The notes under the pieces were generated by a model. That model did no database searches. It had not been told where the DNA came from and worked only from the letters and a program-made list of their open reading frames with translations. The position numbers were made by a program, and so were the translations under genes. A stretch of 64,000 nt of DNA, taken from contig NC_092576.1 of NCBI RefSeq assembly GCF_037975245.1, positions 19,492,111-19,556,110 on the forward strand, given 5' to 3'. Numbering within the stretch: the stretch's first letter is position 1; every line of letters begins with the position of its first letter. Shown here piece after piece: positions 10,121-21,347 of the stretch. This DNA comes from Apostichopus japonicus (lineage: Eukaryota > Echinodermata > Holothuroidea > Aspidochirotida > Stichopodidae).

Positions 10121-12070
10121 GTAACCACGATACCGATACCGTAATTACCGAAATTGTGCACAGTAGACGACCTTCATGTTAGTTTTGTGAATGCATCTTG
10201 AAGGATTAGTTCAGGTGTCACAAATGTTTATCTTATATGAAAGAGGACAATAAAAGAAACCCAATTGTGAAGAAATTATTCCAATATCTTGTTACGTTTA
10301 GGAGATATTCCAGTTTAAAGTTCTATCTGATTGTGTAGAAACTGCTGAAATCAGACTAGCGGTAACGTCATATTCCTAAAAAGTCTTTGTTATTTTATTA
10401 AAATATTTTATAAGATTGTATGACTTACAACCAAAAGATACGTCAAGAGATTTCATATGTGTCAAGGGAAGTATTTGAGATTTAACATATGAAGAATGTT
10501 TGATTATATTTTTTAGATTTGTGAAAAACAAAAGTAATTATTTTTAATGAAATATATTGACACATGTTAAGGAAGTGAGGATGTGACATCACACCCTCAC
10601 AGTTAGTCTCTCTACACCAGTCATTTGCAAAGAAATTTTGAAATCTTCAAAGTGTGATATCTCCTTAACAGAGAATGCTATCATCGTAGTTTCTTCACTA
10701 TTCTGTTTGTCTTTTTAAGTTCTTTCATACAAAATTGACAAGATTGACACCTGAACCAATCCTTTAATTTACAAAAACTCCATCAGTTTCTGCGAAGACG
10801 GAAGGTCGTTTGAGGTCAATAAGAGGCAAACGCTGAAAAATCTTGTAATTCCTTAAAACTGAAGCACGCAAATCATTGGTAGCTGAATACATAGTATGTG
10901 GATCCATATTAAATGATCACAAGGGCATATGTACCATATATTTCCGTTTAGAGAGATTACATAGCTTAAGCTACTTGAGGTCAACTTCGAGGACATATCT
11001 TGAAAATGTTCTAGAAACAATAATTCCAGAAGGGAAGCCTCACTGACTTTGGATTGAACTTGTTAAGTTCACGAATGTCATGCTTTCTAGGAAGTGGTAA
11101 GGTCATTCGAGTTCATCAGAGGGGAAAGTCTGAAAACTTCCTAAATCATAAAAAAATCAAAACATAAAGCTAGACATGATGAACTTCTCACTGTGTGTTT
11201 GAAGCCATTTTACGGCAAATAATAACTATCAAGCCAGTTGGCTGACTGGTGTACACAGTGATACATGTACGGTTACAATAATTTTAATAAGTGTGGGAAA
11301 TTATTCTTTACTTTTTCAAGATATTTTACGATAGAAAATAGGCGGTGGTCTCCGGTGCAAAAAAATATAGTCTTGTGTGAGGTCTGTTTGATACCCGTGG
11401 TGACCGGACTAAGTATTTGGGTTAATGTACAATTGCCCAGTTCTGAAAGAGAATGGTGTTAGTGGTGCTGTTTTTATGAGGAAATGCTCAAGTGACCTTT
11501 TATTCAATGTCATAATGGTTGTTAAACAGGTGTCAGTTACGTAGCGTTCCACATTTGATGGATTCTTTTGAGCTACTCTACAGTATTTGACATATTTTAC
11601 CAAGTAATCAACAGCTGTTCCTTTACCCCGCCCTAGATATATAACTCAACTGTAGGTATGTATTATTGAGGGACCTTACCTAATGCTGCAATCGACTCCA
11701 GTTTTACACCAAATTCCAACCAAACCGAAATACCAGAACAACATCTAACGCCATGCGAACTCAGGTTGGCTACAAGGAGGATATCCACATACTTACAACC
11801 CTATAAATAGCAGAAAACGAAAAAAGACGAAGACGGCACCCTTGGGACTCCAAAACATTTTGGGCACCATACTCAAACATGGAACCATTCCTTAACTTTC
11901 CCCTTTTCGCCTTACCACGTATTAATTGAATTAAAGAGACAACAACTGCCTTTACCAACACCATTAATGCCAAACCTATGTTCTCTCGCATTGACAAGCA
12001 GTTCTGGTGAAAACAGGAGGATAGATGGCGAGGCTCACGGTTACTGACACACGGACATAAATACTGTCCT
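10121..12070. other. No recognised gene
   Basis: AT-rich sequence without supported ORFs, splice-bounded exons or repeats that I can define. Confidence 0.4.
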
Positions 12071-12387
12071 TCAATTAGGAACTCGCAAATGAAATAGAAG
12101 TAAAACAGCCCCCTCCTCAGTACAGTACATAAACATACGAAATGTACTCGCGGTATAACATACACAGTCGAAAATTCTTCAGTGGTGTTTCAAATGTGAC
12201 AAATATTGCACCATTTTGCATGTAAGCAAGATGCCCTTTTGTAAATATTTTACTAAATTATTTACCGTTATCAGCTTAGCCGAACACCAGTAGCAATGCA
12301 TTTGATTATTCTTTACATCTAAAACCAATCAATAATCAAACATCTCCTAAAATAATCATTACTACCAATACGTGAGAAATGATGATC
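12071..12387. repeat. Dispersed repeat, copy 1
   Basis: About 320 bp that recurs at 17677-17998 in the same orientation, with high identity (shared AACATCTCCTAAAATAA, GTACTCGCGGTATAACATAC, AATATTGCACCATTTTGCAT). No ORF, poly(A) or inverted ends are visible, so the class is unknown. Confidence 0.8.
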
Positions 12388-13042
12388 TGCGTGTACACGG
12401 TACTGGACTGAAACACCAGACGCTCAGGGACCTTAAGTTTCCTTGAAGAGGTCGAGTTTGATTTCCCAGACTGCGAGAAAATATGCTACCAAAGTTGACT
12501 TTGCAGCAAATGATAATAATGAAAGCAAATGAGCATCACGGACGTACCTCAAGTAAGAGTATATAATGCCTATCTGCTTAATGTATTTTCGTCGTTATAT
12601 AGTCATCAATAATTGAATGCTTGATACGTGTTACCGGAAGCCGATTAAAGCGCTAATCGTTCACTGTGAATTCTTGACTGCTCATATAGTGTAAACATCT
12701 TGTCGTACATGTTTGAGAAGTATATGAAAGCAAATTGACCACTTGAATGGCATTACTCTCTATTGTTATAAACTTGCTTCAAATAAGGCATATGTAGTTC
12801 GTCATTGAGTATCGATAAAGTCCATTAGTGAGTTACGTGTTCGACATAACAGGGACTACTTGTTATTCCAGAAATGGCAGTAATCTTCATCTGGTAATTG
12901 TTCATCAGAATGCAGTTCATTGACTTATAAAACAAATAGAATAAAGAACAAGGAATCGAATAACATTCTTCCGAGATCAAACTAGTTTTATCCTGAGACG
13001 TGTACAACTCACAGATCGACAGAAGAGTTGAAGACATCCCCG
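12388..13042. other. No recognised gene
   Basis: Non-coding AT-rich stretch between two repeats. Confidence 0.4.
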
Positions 13043-13216
13043 AAGATGATGTGTAGTATATGTTCCCTTTCGAGGGGAATGGTAATCCACACCTGACGTT
13101 GATCACACATTCACACTCCTGATACAAGGGGACTGGGGTTGAGAGCGGATCAGACATTCGGTAGTTTGGTTTTCGTGCCCAGGTTCTTTCCGAGGTGACT
13201 TTTCTTTAAAAAAGTA
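13043..13216 (+). repeat. U2-headed retrosequence, copy B (5' truncated)
   Basis: Aligns with 181-360 over its length: GATGTGTAGTATATGTTCCC, ACTGGGGTTGAGAGCGGATC, GTGCCCAGGTTCTTTCC. The first about 22 nt of the U2 head are missing; the branch-site motif GTGTAGTA remains. Here the hairpin TTCCC-TTTCGAG-GGGAA is intact, without the long G-run of copy A. It also ends AAAAAAGTA. No target duplication is evident. Confidence 0.7.
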
Positions 13217-14275
13217 TACCCGGTATTCAATCATGGGAGAATGATCGAAAGATATATTTTACTGTAACTTTATAGCTCAATTACATAAATAAATAAGGAA
13301 TAAGGCAAAATGTTAGTTTTGGTATGTTATGATACCCCCCCCCAAAAAAAAAAAAAAAAAAACAGACAACTTTGAGTCCAATAATGTTTCTGTAGCTATT
13401 CCAGTATTTTTCAAGATACTTATTTCTGGAATATTCATTTAGGCTAACTTGATAGTGACGTCGACTACTCATTGTAGAGCTTATAGTTAATGTTAATCCA
13501 ATTGGTTTTGAGGTCAACCAGATTACGTTCGTTAAACTTCATATAACTAAGCAACAGAGCAACCTTGGATGGCATTCGACATCAGTTGTCCTGAATACAT
13601 TTTAAATAAATATAAACATGTCATTTGAGACCATATAATCTATTTTTCCCATTAAGTTTTGTAGTGCAACTGAGGCACTAGTCCGATGGGCTGTGTACTA
13701 AACTAAAAGGTCCAGTCACTTTTACTAGTGAACCTCAACTGTTTAAAGTGTCATTCCAAATACAAACAAAAAATAAGTTGTTGTGTTATAGGAATCAACC
13801 CTCGCTAGACTGAGAGCAGTGGTTGTTTAAGGTCTACGGCATATCAAAGTTAATTTTGTTCCTGAAGTTATCAAAACACAATACGGGGTATTTTTGGGGG
13901 AAATATCAAACAAAGTTCTTGAGAATCACTTTTTCCGAAACTACCTATAGTATCCGGTATGAGAATTTGTTACAACACTAGTGTGGCTTAGAATGGGACC
14001 GTATTGACATTTTTGTTTTCTTGCAAAAGTGATATAGATTAAATTCTATGTATATTAACTTTTTATCTCATGGTCTTGCTGGCTTGTATATCTCTGGCAT
14101 TGCAACGAATAATGCTTGTTTTGGTGTAGGAAGTGTACATTTTTGTCAACACGTTTATGTCAAACAATGAGTTTAATTAAGTTCCTACAAAGCCTTGTGA
14201 ACCCTCATGACTGTGTTAATGTTTTGATTGGCTTACCACAAATAACCCATTACAATAAAATGTATTCACCTTCAG
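13217..14275. other. No recognised gene
   Basis: AT-rich. Contains a C-run followed by an A-run at about 13336-13362 that resembles slippage or poly(A) debris. Confidence 0.4.
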
Positions 14276-14344
14276 AGTGACAAGAAAAATAATACGGCTT
14301 TAAAGGAATTCGATGGCGCTAGTTTGAAACAGGGTGTTTTTTAA
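14276..14344 (+). CDS. Weak candidate for a further dispanin-like exon
   Basis: An acceptor CACCTTCAG ends at 14275. The required phase-0 frame reads SDKKNNTALKEFDGASLKQG and stops at TAA 14342-14344. A charged segment with ALxxxDxxGAS after the first helix resembles the loop between the two helices of CD225 proteins. The second helix does not follow, though, and the pyrimidine tract is poor. It may be chance or a degenerate exon. Confidence 0.2.
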   Translation, partial: SDKKNNTALKEFDGASLKQGVF

Positions 14345-14359
14345 TATAAAATAATTATA

Positions 14360-14895
14360 TGGCTATTAAAAGCATCCGTAGGTTCACTTTTAGGAGAATA
14401 GCGCCTCATCAGGCCACGTATTCAGTGGACGGTGGCTGCAAGCTTGCCGGTCGCAGAGATGTCACCACCTCTGGCCAAAGGCAAGGATTCACGCACGCCA
14501 CCTAGCACGCTTCTGGTCGATTTAACCGACCCTCTGCGCATCCTCCCGGGTTCTTTTGCGACAACAAGGGAGACATGGCACGGGATCCTAGGCCACAAAA
14601 AGCACCATACTTACAGCCAATGGTATTATCGCCAGAGGCCTGTCTTGAACCCTAGCCACGATTTACACGACCGACGAGGAATGAGTCTTTCGTCACCCTC
14701 TTAACCACATCGGCCATCACATCAGCTAGTAATTTATATGGTTGAATTAATATATCAAGACTTCAGGGTCGACTACTGAAATAGAAAAAGAAATTTTAAA
14801 CGTGTTTAACCAATTTACCATTGATGGATTCGAACTCAGTTCATCAGGGTTACCAGTCCACTGCTCTACCAACTGAGCCATTAGACGAGTTAACT
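14360..14895 (-). mobile_element. tRNA-like SINE region, minus strand
   Basis: At 14813-14890 the minus strand has a box A (TGGCTCAGTTGGTAGAGC) and a box B (GTTCGAATCC), with spacing and order of a tRNA. The putative anticodon and T stems do not pair, so it is not a working tRNA. Downstream (14400-14720), a markedly GC-richer block includes a second tRNA-like stretch (GATGTGGTTAAGAGGG, with GGTTCAAGACAGG). GC-rich islands with Pol III boxes in AT-rich DNA suggest SINE material. Boundaries are uncertain. Confidence 0.5.
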
Positions 14896-17336
14896 TTCTC
14901 CGAGCTTGAATCGGTATTACTGGTTGGCTAAAATCTATTGGTAACAGTGAACGACACTGCCTTCAACGAAATCTCTATTCATCCTGTTTTACTCCCATTA
15001 GAACAACGAATATGAATATATGTATTAACAAGAGGCTTACGCTTGTCTTTTGTTACATTGCAGCAAGCAGTAAGAACGTCGCTTCCTTCCAAGACGTAAA
15101 TGTACAATAGGCTTATGCCCCGATACTATCGACTACTTCGAAGCAAGCAGTAAAAGACAAACGAATTCCGTGAAATCTTCTTTTCACAAAAGGTTGCTTA
15201 AGATTATTCTCGCAAGAGAGGTCTTGCTGTAAGTTGTGTCCTTTTACAACTATATTCTATGCAGACGATCATGAACTGAAGTAAGCCTGAAATTTCAACA
15301 AACAATACCTATTCACATTTCAGTACCGTTTTGAATGAGAAAGGGACAATGCTCATTAAGTCAAAAACGATAACTCCGTACGACTAATCCTATTTAGCGA
15401 TCTGAATGGCTCGAATTAGCACGGTTATTCGAAACCCGAAACATGATTCATCGGGTTTTTGAGCTTATGCAAGTAGATTTGGGAAACACGGGGATTGGAA
15501 ATTGTTTATAGTCTGCAGTTACTTGATATGCTTATTGATCCTCTGAAACTGCAGCATTTGCGTGGATGGTCCCCCCCCCCCCCCCCGCCCAAAATGACTG
15601 TGTTCCACACATATACAGAAGTGTGTAGTTAGCTTAATACAAAATATTAGAATCATCTTTATAAATATCAAATTTTGGTCTATTAGAAGCCAACTTGATC
15701 ACGTCGTTTACAATTATTGCATTTTGAAAGACTGAATGGTAATGAGGAAGGGACGGTGACGAGGACGGGGTTTGGATGTTTTTATAGCTTTTATATGTGC
15801 AATACAAGTCAACATTATGACATGGTCGACTACATCAATAGCTACAATCACTCATATAAAACATACTTTATAGGGGGCAATATCATCCCTTTCATGGTCA
15901 TAGCTACCATCCCTTCACCGCCGCCCTCCTTCCCATACCATTTGCCGGTACGTTACTGAACCATGAACTATAGATCTCTATGACAATGAAATACCATTTG
16001 CATACATTTCCAATGAACAGAATAAAGATAAAGTTTCCTCCTTCTTCTGTTGATTTGAAATGAGGTGTTTGTATCGCCTCTCATATAGAGTATGGGTTTG
16101 AAAACTAATCCAAGACGCATCCAGAACTCTGCTTTACTTTCACTTCATCACCTGACCAAATTTATTAATGCAACTTATTTAATCTTATAAAAAAAAAACA
16201 TCTTTGTTACAAAGTATTCTTTGAGCTGTTGAAAGTCTGAATCAAAAGGAAGGAATAAACCAATGAGAACATGTGAACTATAGAACATTCTTTGCATTTC
16301 TTTTTAAGTCATTAGAGGATAATAGATTACGTTGATCTAAGAATTATACTCCATTGAATGGTAGGAATGCTAAAAGAGAAATCGGTCTTGTAAGAAATTC
16401 CAACTGAAAATAAACACTCTATATGCAACCATAAGAGAGCTTTACATGCTGCTTGATTCTTTCTATGGATTTAAAATTAATGACATTAGATCGAAAGAAA
16501 GTGAATAATACAACCGTGGCCCACCTCTTTTAAATCTTTCAATTGCATTGGCAGGGTCTCACTAGTAGGGGATTCTCGCTAGCAGGGATCCTCCCATTGT
16601 GCGAATGAGTGAGGGGTAAACTAATGTACGTAACCATGGTATTAGTAACTGGTTGGCAGACCTCCTGATATCTTCTCCCCCCCCCCATACACACCCTCCC
16701 CTCCCCGTCTCCCCTCTCTCTCTCTGTACAACTATTCGTGTCAGTAGGCAAAAGTATGTTTTAAATGTGAACGAACGGATATTTGGTTGTTGTTGCTTTC
16801 TCTGAGATATTTCTCGTTTCCGAAATCAGACATGGATTCGGGTACTGTACCACCCTAGGGAACCGGTCATGACTTTTCGCCGAGTTGATAACAAAAAAAC
16901 AATTGGATATCAGCAGCTGATATACTCAGTTCCTACGTACTAATGTCAACATGTTTATATATAGGACGTACCATAACATCGTGTTAATACACAACTGACG
17001 AAAGCGTAGGCAGAAACTCCCGCGCATCATATTTCCATACGATAGTAATATACTATGGAATTGCTGAGTAAATTTCAGCATGGGTTACACATGGGGTCGA
17101 ACATTACTTACGGGCTGTGGTTGACTGGCCACACAGGCATTTGGGCATTGACCGGTGGGCCGGTAGGCTGAGGGGTTGGTAAAAATTACAGCCCATTTCA
17201 ACAGTAGTTAATAGAATACTGTTGGGCTATGTAGAAATATATTTTTAACTGTGGGAATTAGCTCATGAAATCATCATGTTAGTTAGTCTGTTAGTTCGTA
17301 ACAAAAGAACGTGCTATTAGCAACCCGTCCGTGCTA
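14896..17336. other. No recognised gene
   Basis: AT-rich, with homopolymer C runs at about 15570-15586 and 16678-16686. A short near-palindrome GATATCAGCAGCTGATAT is at about 16906-16923. Short ORFs (15717-15959, 16539-16751) lack domains. Confidence 0.4.
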
Positions 17337-17418
17337 ATGGATTTTAATTTAGTTTTTTTTTTTTCAATTTTTTTCAAGCATGTTGTCACAAAATGCTTGA
17401 AAAACTAAATAAAATCCA
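17337..17418. repeat. Hairpin-forming inverted repeat
   Basis: The left arm GGATTTTAATTTAG...TCAAGCAT and right arm ATGCTTGAAAAACTAAAT...AAATCC are complementary around an 11-nt loop. The left arm has about 17 extra T-rich bases, probably homopolymer growth. May be a small palindromic MITE remnant. Confidence 0.55.
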
Positions 17419-17676
17419 GTTTAAAACCAATATTTTTGTCTATTTTTGTTAACTTTTTTATCTCTCCTCAGTATAATTAAGTGCTGCTTCTGGAAAATTA
17501 TTTTTGGGTCATTTTTAAAGGATTATTGTAACTTAAAAAAAAGAACTATAGCACAATTTTGCATCTTAACTTCAAAAACTTTCAAGGGGGAGGGACCCCT
17601 TCCCCAAGACGGCGATCACTAAGTAAGTAGCATATCAATGAATAATGGGCCGGTCTAGGTGTAAAATGCCTATGCA

Positions 17677-17998
17677 TCAATTAGGAACTCGCAAAGGAAA
17701 AACAGGTAAGACAGCCCCCTCCCAATTTTAGTACATAAACATACGACATGTACTCGCGGTATAACATACAAAGTCGAATATTATTTCAATAATGTTTCAA
17801 ATGTGACAAATATTGCACCATTTTGCATATAAGCATGCTGCCTTTTTCTTATCATATATTTTACTAAATTATTTACCGCCATCAGCTTAGCCTAACACCA
17901 GTAGCAATGCATATGATTCTTCTTCACATCTAAAACCAATCAATAATCAAACATCTCCTAAAATAAACATTACTACCAATATGTGTGAAATGATGATC
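17677..17998. repeat. Dispersed repeat, copy 2
   Basis: Direct-orientation relative of 12071-12387, differing by scattered substitutions and small indels. Sequence on either side of the two copies is unrelated, which fits insertion rather than segmental duplication. Confidence 0.8.
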
Positions 17999-20111
17999 AA
18001 ACGTAATGGTAGCTGTCAGGTAGAGGGTAAGAGGGGGGCTTGTTCTGCCGGCTACGGGTAGTTCCTGAGTTCACAGCTTCATAGGTTAGAATAAGCATGG
18101 GTCAATGAATCATAAGGATACGACAGTCAGAAAACGCTCATTTGAAACACTATCCACGGTGATGATCATGAATTACCAACATCTAATATCAAATCTTCTC
18201 TTTTGGATAAGTGCTCTGAGAATCATGAGGCAGGCGTGCAATTGGCAGTTATATGAGGCTGTCGTGTAATTGTCAGTAATATCGTATATATCTCTCCCAT
18301 TAACTTCAGGATATGTCGTAATAGCAATCGAACTGTCACTGTGTAACGACGATAAAGGAAGTTGTCTTCGACTACTGTAGCATTACGCAATCTATTTTTA
18401 GCCTCAGGCGTACAATACATATACCACAGCAGCAACAGTTGAAATGCTGTGCATTACATTCAACATATGTTAGTATGAATATAACGTAAGAAGTATGCAG
18501 TGAAGTAACGAAGACTAGGGTACTACTAGGTATACTCGTCAAGGTACTGTATTCGATCAAATTCGATGCTTTTCAAGATTTCCTTCTTTTCAATGACCAT
18601 AAATCAACCACGTTTTGCTATTTATAATTTCTAGGACTGTCTTGCAATATCTGTAATATTTTAAAATCCTGTTTCATTATGTATTTGATATCGAATACTA
18701 TAGTTATACTTAAGATATGCCATATGCTATTTGTGTTTTTTTCGCTTATTCTTTCGCGTAACTGGTGCTTTGTACAATTATATCTACATACAAATCATTT
18801 TAATAAATATGTTACATATTTTCTTCCATTTAAATATTTGTAGTACTTTCATTTATCCATACGTTAAGAAAATATCGGTTGAAAACGATTTATATTTATC
18901 TTTCTTTGATAGTTTTGAAAATTGACTGAAGCATGAAAGTGTGAGGGGTATTTCGACACTTGAAGCTTGTAATATCTAAAAGCGGATTTGTTGTTGAAAG
19001 GAAACATTATCCAAACTGGTGTTTAAACAAGAAAGACCACACAGACATTATCATCAATAATAATTAACAATTTGATCACATATTTATGACTATTTTATTG
19101 AAAACCAACCACATTTTATTCACGATCACTTAGGTGTGTAAGACCCCATTCTAAGGATAAGTACAACATAATATATAGGTAAAATAGTTTAAAAAGTATT
19201 AAAAACATAATTGTAAAATTAAACAAATTCCCACAGTATTATAATGCAAAGAGTTAGCAACTTAATAACCAACAGTATACACATCAGTTCCTTCAACATA
19301 TCATTAGTAATGAATGGAAGTCATACGAAAAGGAGCAGGAGAGAGAGAAGTCATTTTATGTACATGAAATTTATGTTACTATATAGTGGGTCCCTTTAAA
19401 ACAGCGAGCTGGAAATGACACTCTGATACATCACAATTAACGCTTTCCTTGCTAATTACAAGTTTAATTAAAGGGTCTCATTTGTTGAGAGTAATATTGA
19501 AATAAACATATAGTCCAATACACACACCATTGCAACATTGCCAAGTATTCTGTCCCTCACTTTAACCACTCATTAAGGTCGCCACAAAATGAAAGTGAAA
19601 TAAATGGTAACAGCATAAGAGGCTATCGCACAACACATTTATTAACTAGCTTCACAGAAATAACCTCAATGCGCTTTACAAATATTCCCTTTATGACTTT
19701 CGATTGTGTTTTGACTGCCAGTCATTTTGATATGTCTGTAACAGTTTTTCACTACAACACAACGTTATATATACTCAGATACAGCTATCGTGCAGTATAT
19801 TACAAGTTGAAACTATTAAATCATGAAATCATTTGGAAATTTCCCTGAACTTCTTGTCACTGTAAATACGAACTTCTCTTTTGTAAATCAAAACAAGAAA
19901 CTGCATAGGATATTCAATATTTTAGAATAGAGAGTTATTTTTTTATATTAGCAAAACAAACTTACAAGATAAGTCACCTGCCCATGGAGTTTTCCACTTC
20001 TAATACTATTTGTGATGTAATTACATGAGTTACCTTTCCTTTACATTTCTATGTCTCAAACAGCAAAATGTTAAACTTGAAGCTCAGCTGCGTACTTATT
20101 AAGGAAACAAC
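17999..20111. other. No recognised gene
   Basis: AT-rich with no supported exon. Probably intergenic, downstream of the minus-strand kinase-like gene. Confidence 0.4.
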
Positions 20112-20134
20112 ATATATATATATATATATATATA
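20112..20134. repeat. (AT)n microsatellite
   Basis: Uninterrupted AT dinucleotides. Confidence 0.9.
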
Positions 20135-20463
20135 CAAGTATTAGTGTTCGTGTCCACGTAGGGACTGTGAGAGTGACATTGATACATGTGCACTTGACAG
20201 CATATTCGGTGTGTAAAATGTACTTACATAGTTGTAATATGTAACCATAGTACATAATACGTGATTACGTATTATGGGTACATATTAAAACTATAGAACT
20301 ACTACTATATAGGGTGCACAATTGATTAGCTTTTACCAAACTGTATAATATGTACACAAAAGCACAGACATGAAATTTCATGTAAGATTAGTAATGATAA
20401 GTACAACTGATTATGCTAATTATCAAAGCGAAAGCCTAATGTCATGATATACTGTGTAATAAC

Positions 20464-20850
20464 CTCCAGTGTTCATTGTCATAGTATTCAAATAAGTGCA
20501 TAACTCAATCCTTATGATATCGCAGTACAAGAATTAATGTGCACTTGATCTTTACATCCAATTGTTCATTGTCATAGTATTCAAAGAAGTGCATAACTAA
20601 ATCCTTATGATATCGCAGTTCAAGTATCAATGTACACTTTATCTTTGCCATTAGTGTTCATTGTCCTCGTATTAAAACAAAAGTGGAGAAATGATTCCTT
20701 GTAATACCGCAGTACAAGTGTCAATGGACACGTTATCTTTGTCATTATCACAAGGTGTTAACAGTGTTCAAAGAAGTGCAGAAATGATTCGTTATGGTAC
20801 TGCAGTATAAGTATCAGTGTACACTTCTCCCCCATCTTTATTATGTATTG
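20464..20850. repeat. Four diverged tandem units of about 92-100 bp
   Basis: Units begin near 20471, 20564, 20656 and about 20745 with GTTCATTGTCATAGT-like text. They share AAGTGCATAACTAAATCC, GATATCGCAGTACAAG and TCAATGTACACTT. Located in the likely 3' flank or 3' UTR of the minus-strand kinase-like gene. Confidence 0.75.
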
Positions 20851-21266
20851 TACTACTCTTCATAGAAGTGTACAAGTCCATACGTGGAATCTCGTAAGTA
20901 TTATCAACTAATTTTTCGAAGATCTATAATGAGAGGAAAAGAAAGAAAGCGAAAAACAGTAAAATAAAAACAATTATTCAAATATGCGACTGTATTATGA
21001 AAATATCTGGAAGGGCATAGATATGTTAGGGAAAAAGCTGGCATAAAAGAAGATAAACTCCTATTATCCTTAATAAATTCAATAACATTAAAGAGATCGA
21101 GACGACAGGTTGTAGAACATAGACACCAATGCGTAAAGGAAGTCATTTATATGCCTGCTTTAAGTGTTATAAAACAATTGGATCATATAGAACAACGTTT
21201 TCTTACCGTTATGGGAAGAAAGTAATTTGAACAAATTAATTGCAAAAACAAACAAAAATTCCTAAA

Positions 21267-21347
21267 CTAGTTTACCTCTTGATAAGATTCCCTGAGCTCT
21301 CGAATAGTCGGACGTTGAGGACAGACCTGGTGCCAGCACTGATATAA
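21267..21347 (-). CDS. Pseudokinase, terminal exon (C-lobe end)
   Basis: Reads LYQCWHQVCPQRPTIRELRE then SYQEVN and stop (TAG at 21267-21269). CW and the conserved Arg of subdomain XI (QRPT) are standard. Acceptor is AAATAAACAG. A GTAAAC inside the last codons could alternatively be a donor at 21275, in which case more exons follow. Confidence 0.8.
   Translation of the reverse strand, partial: LYQCWHQVCPQRPTIRELRESYQEVN

Noticed and set aside
14405-14440. Hammerhead core CTGATGA on the minus strand
   Set aside because: No GAAA partner or closing stems at the right distance.
14805-14890. Functional tRNA gene
   Set aside because: Boxes A and B are present, but the anticodon and T stems do not pair and no acceptor stem can be formed; treated as SINE or pseudogene.
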